64,000 nucleotides of DNA from Atrichornis clamosus (lineage: Eukaryota > Chordata > Aves > Passeriformes > Menuridae). This document shows positions 25,621 to 36,984 of the stretch, in pieces. Each line of letters starts with the position of its first letter. Position 1 is the first letter of the stretch. The stretch covers positions 218,283 to 282,282 of the forward strand of contig WBMZ01005349.1 in the NCBI GenBank assembly GCA_013400975.1. Reading direction: 5' to 3'. The translations under genes were made by a program, and so were the position numbers. The notes below the pieces were generated by a model. That model was not told where the DNA came from and searched no databases. It saw only the letters and a program-made list of their open reading frames with translations.

Positions 25621-25640
25621 ACACACACACACACTCACAC
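25621..25640. repeat. (CA)n microsatellite, short and interrupted
   Basis: Seven CA units followed by TCACAC. It may be polymorphic but is short. Confidence 0.8.
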
Positions 25641-26624
25641 TAAATTAAATTCTTATACAGCAGCTAAGTGTTTCCTTGGGACCACACTAATCTGACAGGG
25701 CCTCATTACGTACTTCCTCAGAGGTTCATGCATGCTCTGCTTTTATACGAGGGGGATTTCTTGTCTACTTGCTGCTTCTTTTCTATTCTGCAGACTTGAC
25801 ATGGTAAGACGATTTGTATAGACACTGTGAGTGGGAGTTCAGAAAAGAACAGATATAATCTAAAAATTAGGAATCAACTAGTAATTTATTAAGGAACTCA
25901 AGCAGAACTGCTTCCTACGAAGAATGATAAACAGATGGGAAATAAGGCAGCAGTCAAGGTAGCTGAAGAGTGGAGTCTTTGCAAGGCTTTAGAGATTGAA
26001 GAGGCAGCTGAATAAATATGTCCTTTGTTGAAAAATAATGATAGTTAGAAAAACATTTCAGTGAAATAATTTTTTTTTTCTAAGGGAAGAGGATCTTCAA
26101 GAATGTGTCTCTGTAGGTGAACAGCTTATTTCACAGAAAGCTGTGTGTTAAGTTTGTTTCTTAAATGAATAGACACTTCAAGAAGAAAAGAAAAAGAACA
26201 CAGATTTTGGACAAAAGTATTCCAGCCTTTTAGTATGAACTTGAGAAGAATTGTGGTCAAAGAATTCCTTGTTAGTTGCAAGAAATAATTTCTGTAGAAG
26301 TCTTAATTATTACTTGCCTTGCTGTCATACAGATTCATTCCTGACTTCCTCTGCCTTCTCTGGTCGGTCTGTTTGCTGGTGGGTTGTTCTGCACCTGTGG
26401 TTGCACCTACTTTCTGAGCCAGACAGCAGCCTGGCAAGCCCTCCCATGGATACATCTGTGTGGTCTCCATTCAGCCTTCCAGCTGTGTCAGACTAACCCT
26501 GATGAGCCATCAGTTCTTTCCTACTTTCTAGTACACGCTGAACTTTAGGCTGCCAATGGCAAATGAAGACTTCACCACAGTTAAACTGAATCAAAACCTG
26601 AATTTATCAGGATTGATAGAATTA

Positions 26625-26631
26625 GCTTTAG
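26625..26631. repeat. Target-site duplication, left copy
   Basis: GCTTTAG lies directly before the TG of the solo LTR, and the identical 7 bp follows its terminal CA at 26959-26965. Seven bp is unusual (5 or 6 is common), so one flanking base may match by chance or have mutated. Confidence 0.75.
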
Positions 26632-26802
26632 TGTGGCTGTTACAGGCCTGGGTGCAAAGAGATTTCAGGTTCCTGACCAGTGTCTGTGAGAAAGCAAGGC
26701 TTTCTCAAGGACGCTGCAGGAAAACAATCTAAAAGTATTGTAAACTATGGTCTTGTTATGAGACCAAAGAAGAAAACATGAGGTAAGAGTTACTGGGTCC
26801 AG

Positions 26803-26874
26803 CCAATCCCTCTGGGGGGTGGCTGGTCAGTGAACGAATGACCTTATGTTAGTCCAGCGTGCTAAGGTATATAA
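26803..26874 (+). promoter_or_regulatory. LTR promoter: CCAAT and TATA boxes
   Basis: CCAAT at 26803-26807 and TATATAA at 26868-26874 are spaced as in a retroviral U3 promoter, so transcription would start near 26898. The motifs are intact. Activity cannot be judged from sequence. Confidence 0.6.
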
Positions 26875-26890
26875 GCACCTTTGTAAATAC

Positions 26891-26896
26891 AATAAA
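26891..26896 (+). terminator. LTR poly(A) signal AATAAA
   Basis: AATAAA within the LTR is followed about 35-50 nt later by GT-rich sequence, the usual arrangement for LTR polyadenylation. Being sense-oriented, it could in principle end SORCS3 transcripts early. Confidence 0.6.
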
Positions 26897-26958
26897 GAGG
26901 TCGGTTTGCATCTACATAAGGCCGTCCGTGTCGTTGGTGTCTGGGCTCGCTAGCGACA

Positions 26959-26965
26959 GCTTTAG
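26959..26965. repeat. Target-site duplication, right copy
   Basis: GCTTTAG directly after the LTR terminal ACA is identical to 26625-26631. Confidence 0.75.
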
Positions 26966-29384
26966 TAGTGTTGTTCACTGTGGTACTCAGAATACGTGAG
27001 TGGCGTGGCTACGGACAAAGAAATGCAGAATGACTGATGGTTTTGCTGTGTTTTTAGAAATAGTGGCCTGGACTGTGATTTGGACTGTGTATGCATGCAA
27101 GGGAACATGAGGAGATAAGAACCTTTTTAGACATTTTTTTTTTTTTTAATCTGAGTTTGGGTTTGATAACAAAAAAGAATAGACTGCCAAATAGCTGTTG
27201 TGTGGAGATGTGTTCTGGACCACATCTGTTCACTGATTTCAGTCTGTAGGGCTCCAACCTCTGTGACAGCCCATAGCTCCTTCCCTTTCAGTAGCTTATG
27301 GGGCTTAAAGAAACAAAACGTGCTTTTTGAATATATATAGAGAGCAATGATTTTTTTTTCTTTTTGAAATGCCTCCACTTCCTTTCTATTTTAATTTATA
27401 TTCATAAACTACAGATTATCTGACATCTTTGTGTGGGACTGGCAGGCTTGTTTTCGTATTTTATATGCTGGGTACACAGGTATGGAAAGGAGAAAGAAAA
27501 CGTGATTAGTGTGATGGGCAGGCTTTACATTGAAGACCCAACTCATAATTGTGTGAAAAGATCATCTGCTACTGTTTAGTAATGAAAAATCTGTTCCTGC
27601 TTCTCTACTTCAAACCTTCTCATTTCAGATAGAATCATGTTGGAGAAGCAAGGAGGAAATAGAAAAGAGAATTGTAAGGCAAGGGAGATGAGCTGCCATG
27701 ATTGGTGCAAGAGATTGCAGCCTGAAGTCATCAGTGGTGAATCCAGCCCAGATCGAATTTTTATCCTCTGTTCAGTATCTTCCATATGAGATGAACTTGT
27801 GGTCTTAGTACATTCCCCTGCGAAGTGGTTCTGAAAGGTTTAACAAGCTGTGGGAGCCTTTCTATCAAATAACTGAATATCCCAAGAGTGTAATTTTGCT
27901 CCTGCTAGAGAATTTTTTAGAGTGACTTTAAAAACTCTCTGTCTAAAGGATGTTATTGACTACTCAATATTAGAGATACGTTTTAGTGTCACTACCACTT
28001 TAGTCCTTTCAGATTGCTCTGTGGTTTATACTGGATTTTTAATGTCCTCGTAGGGCAGAGGTGAAAATGGTGCCCTGATCAAGTCAATAGCCAAAACTCC
28101 CCTGACTCCTGTGGAATGGGAATGACGGAGTAAGAAAGGAGAGAGATCTAACCAAATATCCATATTTCAGAAACTACATGCAATAATCCCGATTATATGA
28201 GTTTATGAAGACCCTGAATATATACCCAAAACAAATTCACATCTGAAAAATACCCTTACTGCACACTGATTTGTTAATGCAGCTTTAATCTATAAGAGGG
28301 GTAGAGTCTGTGGGGGTTGCTAAGGTCCTGATTATCTTCACAGGGGACCTGCTTCATTGTGATCTAGATTCTTGTGTGTGCTCCCTGTGCATTTACAGCT
28401 ATGATGGGGTTTATGAGATGACTGTGCAATATTTCTGAATTTCCCAGTAAAAAAAAAAAAGGCAAATTTAGGAGCAGAGATTTTTCAATTTTTCTATTTT
28501 TAAGTTTCAAACCACATCTTCAATAATCTAGGGATTTACTTCAGTTTGGGGCAGGGAACATCTCCAAAATGTAGTGGTATCTTCTTTACCCACAGTGAAT
28601 ATAGTGCAGATCTTTCATGAAAGGAAATTACTTGGCACAACACATATGTATGCAGAAGGCTAAAGCTACAGAGATTTAATCTGAGTTGTAGTTTTATTTC
28701 AGTTTAGTGAAATCACTGCAGTGGGCTTTAGCTTTGTTTAAATTAGCCTTGTTTTGTGTTACATTAGTCAGCTGGGGACACGTAAAAATAAGGTTCCAAG
28801 AAACTGAAATAACAGACACTTCTGCAGTTCAACTACAGTAGTTTAAAAAATGATTTAAACTAAAATAGTGCAACTGCAGCCTCTAGACAATACCTGTGGT
28901 GCTGGAATCTCTTGTCTGTTTTTCCCTCCTTCATTTAATAACTGTCATTGACAGTAATCCTAGAAGAGATTTTCTCATCATCGGCTTCATTCTCCTGTGT
29001 ATCCAGGCCCTGTCTCTGTGCTGACTGACATTAGACAAAGAACTCTGTCAGTCCTCAGTGTGGGACTCAACCTGTAAAAATCCAACCATCCTGAAGTTAC
29101 ATATCTGGCTGAAACTAGTCTTCTAAACTCTCCATCCTCAGGGTACAGGGATGGATATTTGCAAGAGTTGATTCATGTCACCTGTTTCAGTTATTTCTGG
29201 GTAGGGTGTTGGTCTTTTGCTGTCTCTGTCTGGCCACTTTGGGGAATGACAGAGCAAAGCTAGGCTTTTTTTGAAAAGTTACCATTTTGTGTTCCGTGCT
29301 GATGAAATGGAACTGAGAAGTGGGATGGAGAGTAATAGAAATCCTTTTTTATCAGCCCAGTTTCCTAATCCCTCTCTGTTGCAG

Positions 29385-29571
29385 GGTGATCTCCAAAGGA
29401 CAAACATTCAGCTTGATTTTGGAGATGGCATTGCAGTGTCCTACGCTAATTTCAGCCCTGTTGAGGACGGCATCCGACACGTGTACAAGAGCGCTGGCAT
29501 CTTCCAGGTGACGGCATATGCAGAGAACAGCCTGGGCTCAGACACTGCTGTCCTCTTCCTGCATGTGGTCT
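29385..29571 (+). CDS. SORCS3: SORCS3 exon W6: PKD domain
   Basis: 187 bp, 62 codons plus T. It reads GDLQRTNIQLDFGDGIAV, SYANFSPVEDGIRHVYKSAG, IFQVTAYAENSLGS and DTAVLFLHVV. DFGDG, then H-x-Y-x-x-x-G-x-F-x-V-T-x-x-A-x-N, is the classic PKD (immunoglobulin-like) fold signature, here the first of two PKD-type modules between 10CC and the membrane. NFS is a possible glycosylation site. The acceptor TGTTGCAG|GG and donor T|GTAAGT are strong. The split codon T+GT gives the Cys at the start of W7. Confidence 0.97.
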
Positions 29572-32534
29572 GTAAGTACTTCCACTTGCCACATTCCTTG
29601 GGTGAAAATCTGACCCCAGCTGAAAGTCCCTGCAGCTTCAGTGGGACCTAAGAATACCTGCAAACCCACACACACACGTGCAGCTCACGCTCCTCCAAAG
29701 GCTTGGGCTTTTAGACACTCTTCTAACTTGCTAAGTAAACTTCATTGAATGAAGAGAAGGGGAAGGGTTTTTTTAACACAAGCGTATTTGCAGTCCTCAG
29801 AGATACAGAGAAAAGCTTGAAAATGTCTATTGGGCTTTCTGAAAGGCTCAGCAACAAGCAGCATATGAAACAAAGTCCAAATGTGTATTTTCAGTACATG
29901 TCTAATTCCAAGAAGTTTAGATTAAACTACTAAATTTTGAAACACTTCAGGATTTCAGAGTTTACAGTGCTAATTAAATGAAGTAAAAGCATTATGCTGA
30001 GAATTCTTCCTGAGATATGAATGTACTGAGGGCTAATATGCTGCTTTTCATATTTCATGTGTTTGACATCCGTCCCTGATATTTCTGTCATGCTTGGTAG
30101 ATCAGTGCAATTTCCTTCCAGTTGACACATGGGCAAACTCAAATACAGTGCTCTCAGTTAACTTCCTAAAGCCACAGGAGAGAGCAGAGGGTGTGGAAGG
30201 CAGGATGAGACCAAAAAGACTCCAGTTCTTTGATCTGCTCTCAGACTATTAGGTCTTCTGTGTTCAGATATACCCCATCAATTTTACCCCTGGTAGTGTT
30301 CGCAGCTATGGCTGCCTTCCTTTTTTACCTGTCAGAATGTCCTCTAGCCTGTCTGTCTCTTACAAGAGCTTTTCTGCTGAAAGAAAGCATGTTAGAAATT
30401 TCCAAAACTCAAGAACTTTTTTCTCCATTTTAATTTCAAGCTCCCTGTGTGAAGGAATAAATGTTCCTTGAAGCTTTTATTATGCTCATAATTCCCTCAA
30501 AGTCAATCATGGCTGCACTTAACAACCTGTTATTAGAGCATTAACTGTTTTTTCCTTCACCTTGGACCATTAGCTGACAAAAGTGATGGCTACCTGGTAA
30601 TAACAACCAGATTTGTATGGATTATCTGATTTTTCTCAAAGGAACTACTTTTTCATGGTGATGATTTTAAAGCAGAATGCAACAAGGGACAGTTCCTTGG
30701 CCTAGTTGTGCTACACCACCCTTTTCTTCAGCAACCTTTCAGATCTCTCCTTTGACTTTTAGAGCATTCTTAGGTGGCCAACTTATTATCATTATCTCTA
30801 GGGAAATATTTTGCCAGCACTTACACTTGTGCTAATGCTGAAATAAGATGACACCTCAGTACTAGGCTTTTAATATATTTTGATGTAGTAGTCCATATAG
30901 GAGGTTCGACCTTGAAGATCAAACGTGCAGACAAAAATGCCTGCGAATCATTCTTGTTACACAATCTGTCTGGTACTAGAATCCCATGCTAAAAGAATAT
31001 GAGAGAAAAAGGCTCCTTGGCCTCAAGCAACATTAATTTTCTACCCTGCAGCTTTATTAGTGGTCAGTCAACTTTTCAGCTTTCTGGAATCTGCTGTCAA
31101 GCTGCTCATCTTGGCATTTAAAGGAAGCAAAGATATTAGTGTTTTTCCTCTTACATGCACTGTCACAAAATATTTGGGGGAACCTGCTATTCTTGTGAAC
31201 CCAGAGTACTTCCTATGGTCAGAGTTCAGAAGGGATTTGCTGGTGGAGACACACTGGGAGAAGGGGAAAAAACAAGATCAAGTTTTGAGGAGCCAAACTC
31301 ATGAATAGGGTCCTTTTGTGCTTGGAGCTATGTGTTCCAGAGGTAAAAGAATAGCTCTTACTCTCCACAATCTTTGTAATCCAAGTAGATGGAGAACTGA
31401 TTAATGTCCCGATTTCATGCTTGAAGAGCTGAGAGGTAACATAAGAAGATTGTCTCAGTTAAAATCACCAAATTTCCTGCTTCCCAAAATGAATGTCTTA
31501 AAAAAAAAAGAATCTGACTTTTCTTGTTTTGTCCTTTCCATGTCACAGAGATAAGACTATCAGTTTGCTGTGTTTTAAAGATACTACCCAAAAAGTAACA
31601 CTGTCTGATGGGCAGCAGTTATCAGCTGAAATTCAGTACCAGTGAAAACAAAAGATTAAACAAGAGGAAAACAATGGAGATAGTAAAAGCTTTAAACAAA
31701 CAATCAAACAAAACCTCAGTATTTTTTATACGTGTTGTTTTATCTAGGGAGGAACTGTCTTCTGAATTCTGGGCTTCATGCACTGAACTTATTCTGGGAA
31801 TTTGCTTTTATTAGTTACAACTTTGCATTGGTACTTGGTTACTTTTTAAGTCTTCAAAATCAAGTGCTTCTGACAGTCACATGCTGTGGTATGCCAATGC
31901 ACACACCTTTCAAGTAGTTCCTGATGTTTTACTAGGGGTAACTGACTCCCCAAAGGCTTCTCAAGGTCAGGACAAAGTCAAAGAGGATTTCCAAAATCAT
32001 GAATCCATATTTTGGAGACCTTTTAAAAAACTGTTGGGAGTATTTAATCAAGTCATAAATGCCTCTTATATAACCAGATTTAAACCATACTGGCTAAAAT
32101 GATTTTCCCACAAATCTTAGTAGCTCAGTGACTATATTTTCAAGAAAATACCTTTCTCTCTTGTGTCCTATCCCTCTTGCTTTCAATAGCAGCTTCCCTA
32201 TCTATTGGAAAGCCAGTTCACCGTTCTTCCTTAAAATACATTTTAAAAATTATTGTAATCACAGTGCTGACCCTGTCTGAAAATTAGTACTATGGAAAAT
32301 GTATGTTTCTGTCTCCTCTAAAATTAAGAGGGAAAAAAAAAGATTTTGCATTTTTTAGTCTGATATCTTTTTCTGTTGCTTATAGACTGCTGAAAATCTC
32401 TTTTATTGCTAAACTAGACTCTCACTGCTGACATAGGACTTTTGATTTATTTAAAGGAAAGATCCTTGCTGTTCAGAACTCTGCAGGGAGGATTTAACTC
32501 AAAGCCTCTAATAATGAACTCTTTCTTCCCACAG
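29572..32534 (+). other. SORCS3: SORCS3 intron W6-W7
   Basis: 3 kb of AT-rich sequence. An A11 run at 31500 and short CA runs near 29672 are the only low-complexity elements seen. No gene was recognised. Confidence 0.85.
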
Positions 32535-32668
32535 GTCCAGTGGAGCATGTCCATCTGAGTGTCCCCTTTGTTGCCATCAGAAATAAGGATATCAACATTA
32601 CTGCAGTAGTTTGGCCCAGCCAGGCAGGCACACTTACCTACTTCTGGTGGTTTGGCAACAGCACCAAG
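32535..32668 (+). CDS. SORCS3: SORCS3 exon W7: second PKD-like domain, first half
   Basis: 134 bp. GT completes Cys and 44 codons follow: PVEHVHLSVPFVAIRNKDIN, ITAVVWPSQAGTLTYFWWFG and NSTK. The strands and the TYFWWFGNST turn occupy the place of the W-D-F-G-D-G region of a PKD fold, although the acidic motif is lost, as is usual for the second SorCS PKD-like module. NIT and NST are sequons. The acceptor TCCCACAG|GT is good. The donor AAG|GTATAG is non-consensus at +4 to +6. Confidence 0.95.
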
Positions 32669-32961
32669 GTATAGATACCATTTGGTTCATTGTTTTCTTC
32701 CTGAGCTTGTCACACCAAACAGGGATCTCAGTTCTGATAAAAACTTCTTGCCTTTCCCTCTTTTGTGTTTTAGCTCTTTCCTTGTCTGAAAATGGTTGTC
32801 ATTATCTGAACTTCAACCAATATGAATTTATTTCCTTCTCTCTTGTGTTGTTCTTAGGAGTAATTTCTTTTTTTACATCTGGTTGTTATCAGCCCTACTG
32901 AGCTCTCCAGACCACTTTTATTACCAGTGTTCACTTGCAACTTAACTAAACTATGTATGGA

Positions 32962-33100
32962 ACAATACTGGCTTTCAACACAGTATTTAAAAACTGCTGG
33001 TGTTCAAATAACCAGGGGGTTTCCATTATATACCAGTATGCAGTACATAATGCTGGATCCCAACACAGTCCTTTAAAGCTCTCAGTGTTCAAATAAACAG
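32962..33100 (+). repeat. Diverged direct duplication, 85-bp period
   Basis: CAACACAGT occurs at 32976-32984 and 33061-33069, and GTGTTCAAATAA at 33000-33011 and 33085-33096. Both pairs are offset by exactly 85 bp, with related sequence (TTTAAA, CTGG) between them. This is an old tandem duplication rather than a microsatellite. Confidence 0.7.
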
Positions 33101-35717
33101 TTGTATCTGGAATTTCAAGCTGAAGAGTTCAGCTGTATTAGAGAGGGAGATGAGACTTCTTTGTAGTGAAGTTTCAAATGATGTGTATTGTAATTGTAAT
33201 TGTATGTATTATAAAAAGCTCTTTTATCAATAGTTAAAGTAAGTGAAACTGCAAGTTAACATCATGATTTCAAATGAAGAGAGCAGGATTGCTTATTAGC
33301 TACAGCTTTTATTGTGGGCTTCATGAGTGAGACAGGCACTATTCTCCATTCTTACAATTGTGAAATGCACAGCTGCTAATTTTGCAACGTAGGTTCTGCT
33401 GTTATTTACAAAAGCAGTTTAAGTCACATCATTGTCTACATTTGCCATTGAAGGTGTGCACTGAGGTGAGATCCCAGCAGAAAGAAATGGGGATTTTACA
33501 TGAAAAATGGAACTGGAGATAAAAAATAGCAGGCACACAAGTATTATTTTTCTGTTTGACAAAGTTGCTTGAGTTTTAACCTCTTACCCTATCTGCCAAC
33601 ATTATCAGGAGAGGGAAAATAAAAACAGTAAGTGCTGCATCTAGTGGGATTTTAGATCCAGTTGGGAAGCTTACTGTGAGAACTTGCTTATTTTTGTGGA
33701 AGCACATTTGAGGCACCGGAAGAGCTCAGGAGCAAAACCCACTTACTGTAACTTGGCAAGTTGCTGTGCCCTAGCTGAGCTGTGGCAACAACCCACATAG
33801 GCACATCTAGCCATTGCAAGTACCAGCTAATTCCACATAAGTCCATACTGCACTGAAATAGAGGGGTGCAAAATCACATTACAGTTCAGATATTTTTAGC
33901 TCCGTGCTCACACACAGACAACCATTAAAATACACCTGAGACAATTCAGGTACTGATAACTTGATCATCTGTTTAAGCCTTCCAGTGTAGAGTTTTCCTG
34001 CCATGGTTTTTGTCCTTACTACAGAATTTGATTGTGAATAAGGCTTTAAAAAAGATATTTTTTGAAATTGAAAGTAATCTAGAAAAGGTAGAGGGAAGCA
34101 GTGGAGTTTGCTGAAGATTTCTGTGCAGTTCTCACGGTGCTTGCATCATGGTTGGAAATATGATCTGTTTTGTCTTCTAGCTTGAATTTAAGACCCATAG
34201 GCAACAGATATAGATGTGCTTGGGATGGATGCTTTGGACATAGCTGCACATGGAGCAGCTCATCTTGGCATGGTTGTATGCACTGCTGAAATATGGAAGA
34301 GAACCATGGTGCCACTTAACCTGTGGCTGAGTCTCAGACCCAGAGCACTTTTCACTCTTTGCAAAGCATTATCTCCAGCTACCTCATGTACAGCAAAGAA
34401 TATAGACATAATGGTATCAGCCACCTTCTTTTTCAGAACAACAATCTGCACCACATCAAAATTCCTTCTGGCATGTTTAATGTACATGTCAGATCCTTCT
34501 CTGTGCCCACTCATGAGCAAACTGTGGTGTTCTAAGTAGAGGTGGAATACGGGGACACTGATTTCTGTGTGAATTAAAGGATGAGGCGTGTAATAATGTG
34601 AGTGGTATTATTAGATTATATATTCTAGTACCATGCTGAGGGATTGCAGCTTCTTTTCCTGTTCAGCCCACAGCCATGCCAGGCAGAACCAGATGTGTTA
34701 TGTCACTGTGCAGTCCCACTAAGGTCCTCTCTGTGCTGCTGCACAGGAAAATGTTTTAGACTCAAATGAACTGTCTGAGGCTCCTCTACTGCTCTCCCCA
34801 CCCTGCTGAAACTCCTGTACTGAATTTCTACTGTACTGATTTTTGCAGTATGCCCAAAGGCCAATTTGCTTGGATTAACACAGGTTCAGTTTAATAAATG
34901 TATCCAGCTGTCTAATAGGTTTGAGCAAATGAACCTTAAACTACTTGATTTAATTTAGAGTTAGTTTCCAGGTCTTGATTCTTGAATTAAAATTAAGGAG
35001 TTGGCTGAATGTTAAAACTCCATGATGGAGGTGAAATCATCCATGATAATGGAATGTCCAGCATACACACATACAGAAAGAAAAAATTGTAATTTTAAAA
35101 GCCAGATTGCTTCCTCTTATCTGCCTTTGCACAGAAGCTCAACCTGTAACCTCCAGGAAGATTGCTGATATCAGTGCAGTTTGATACAGGCCCATTCTTC
35201 TCCAGTGTCTGTGTCTATCTCAGTAAATGTTAGCTGGGCCTCCAGGGCTGGCACATGCTGGTGCCCTAGGACTGAGAGTGCCATGTGATAAGAATTTTTG
35301 GCTTTTACTGCTTATTCAGCTCATGGATGGGGGGATCAAAGGAAGGTGGTGTTCTAGAGAGAGAGAAACGTGTGTGCCAGTCTGGTCTGTGCCAGTAGAA
35401 AATTTGATTTGGCTGTGAAATTGCATATGTGACCACTGTGGTGAAGTGCAGTCAGGTTGGCAGCCTGGTGAAATAAAGCGTGAGATCTGGAAGGTGAATG
35501 TTTAGAAGTTTTCCTCTGGAAACAAACTGGTGATGTAGTGAAGGGACAACAGCAATGGTACAATGGCTTTGTCTGTTCTCTTAGACCTCTGTGTGTTTTG
35601 CAGTGGCGATTAGTATCACTATTTCCATTCTTATGGTTTAATCTAAATGAAGAGTTTTGTCTGTAGATCAAGTGTCAGATCAGTGTCAATGTGAGGGTTG
35701 GACCTTTGATTTGCAAT

Positions 35718-36240
35718 TGTGGTGGATTGACCCTGACTGGACACCAGGTGTCCACCAAAGCCACTCAATCACTCCCCTCCTCAAGTGGACAGGAGACATA
35801 AAATATAACAAAACAGGTCACAATAGGGACAGAGAGAGATCACTGATTATTGTTTTGGGCAAAACAGTCTTGACTTTGTGAAATTAGTGTAATTTATTAC
35901 CAATCAAATCAAAGTAGGATAATGAGAAATAAAACCAAGTCTTCTGCCATCCCTCCCTTCTTCCCAGGCTCAACTTCACTCCTGAATTCTCTACCTTCTC
36001 CAGCTCCGACTGTGTGGGGAGACAGGGGATGGGAGCTGTGATCACTGCATCACATGTTGCATCTGCCACTCCTTCCTCCTCAGGGGGAGGACTCCTCAAA
36101 AGCTTCCCCTGCTTATTGGAGGGGGTCCCTCCCACAGGAGACAGTTCCCCGTGAATTTCTCCAGTGTGCGCCCTTTTCATGGGCTGCAGCTCTTCCTGAA
36201 CTGCTCCAGCATGGATCCCTTCCACAGCCACATTCAGTCA
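35718..36240 (-). mobile_element. ERVL-like LTR fragment, 3' part, antisense
   Basis: Read on the + strand it begins TGTGGTGGATTGACCCTGAC, then ACCAGGTGTCCACCAAAGCC, TTTATTACCAATCAAATCAA, TCCTCAGGGGGAGGACTCCT and GGGCTGCAGCTCTTC. I recognise this as a roughly 1-kb LTR abundant in passerine-type genomes. A poly(A) signal AATAAA on the - strand (35898-35893) suggests the LTR reads leftward, with its 3' terminus (CCACA) at 35718. The upstream half appears missing past about 36240, and no target-site duplication was found. The family assignment is from memory. Confidence 0.7.
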
Positions 36241-36860
36241 GCATTGTCAGCAGGAATTATGCCATGCTTTCAGCCTGGTTAGCATAGTTTGCCAGCTTGT
36301 GCTTGGAGCTTGCCTACAGGCTCACAGCATGGGCAGGGCAGTGCTGGATGTCCTCGCTCTGACCTGAGCAGTGTTGCTCTGTGAGAGATAAATGGATTTA
36401 TGCTCATAAAAGCAGAGGTTGGCCCTGAATCTGAACAATATGGATTGTTTGAAGAAGCATCTGTGTCTTTGGTTTATTTTCAATTTGAGGGTGGGTTTTG
36501 CACAGCAGATGTAGCTACCGAGCTGGGTGTGTGTGTACAGCACTGCATTCTACTGCACTAATTCTGCCATTGCTGACTGCGGCCTGCTGAGGAGTCCGTA
36601 CTGCAATGGGTTGAAGTTCAGTGGAAGAATATTTCAGGAAGCATTTGCTGAAGTGAGAGAAACCTCTACCTGTTGGACACTTCTCACACGATGGTGTTTG
36701 GGCCACCGTTAGTCCTTAGTAGGACACACAAACCTGTAGCACCATGCCAGTATCAAGGGGGAACTGTGCTGTTGCCTGGTGGATTAGTCAGGTGCATGTT
36801 GTGACCCTGAGTTAATCTCACCCTGATTTTGATATTGTCATTTGTGCCTACCTCTTGCAG

Positions 36861-36984
36861 CCCCTCATCACCTTGGAGAGCAGCATCTCGTACGTGTTCA
36901 CTGTGGAGGGGATGAACACTGTCACTGTGCAAGTCGCTGGGGGCAACACCCTCATCCAGGACACCAAGGAGATCGCAGTGCATG
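36861..36984 (+). CDS. SORCS3: SORCS3 exon W8: second PKD-like domain, second half
   Basis: 124 bp, 41 codons plus G. It reads PLITLESSISYVFTVEGMN, TVTVQVAGGNTLIQDTKEI and AVH. The alternating hydrophobic pattern and the T-V-T-V-Q-V-A-G-G-N strand match the final strands of a PKD-like fold. The acceptor CTCTTGCAG|CC is strong. The donor CATG|GTACCC is weak at +4 to +6. W7 and W8 together form one module, and W8 splits a Glu codon with W9. Confidence 0.95.

Larger units (their letters stand above)
26632..26958 (+). mobile_element. Solo LTR of an endogenous retrovirus, class II/alpharetrovirus-like
   Basis: 327 bp, starting TGTGGC and ending GCGACA; these ends are inverted repeats with one mismatch. 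It is flanked by GCTTTAG on both sides. A CCAAT box (26803-26807) sits inside a CCAGCCA/TGGCTGG stem (26799-26826), followed by TATATAA at 26868-26874, AATAAA at 26891-26896, and a GT-rich stretch (TGTCGTTGGTGTCTGGG). The spacing of TATA and ACAATAAA, and the length, resemble avian leukosis-type LTRs. No internal retroviral genes are present, so this is the product of LTR-LTR recombination. It is in the same orientation as SORCS3. The exact family is not assigned. Confidence 0.85.
24894..29384 (+). other. SORCS3: SORCS3 intron W5-W6
   Basis: 4.5 kb. It holds a short CA repeat (25621-25640) and the solo LTR at 26632-26958, both entered separately. T-rich and A-rich runs occur at 27137-27149 and 28449-28460. 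No exon-like translation was found. Confidence 0.85.
32669..36860 (+). other. SORCS3: SORCS3 intron W7-W8
   Basis: 4.2 kb. It contains an old 85-bp-period duplication (32962-33100) and the ERVL-like LTR fragment (35718-36240), which ends about 620 bp before W8. The other open frames, including those at 34216-34539, show no family features. Confidence 0.85.

Noticed and set aside
26632..27017. A longer LTR ending at GGCTACGGACA (27017)
   Set aside because: The end at 26958 gives matching terminal inverted repeats and an exact flanking duplication; the longer version gives neither.
34216..34539. 107-codon + strand open frame in the W7-W8 intron
   Set aside because: An opposite-strand frame (34260-34520) covers the same bases and neither resembles a known protein; it is not needed to join W7 and W8.
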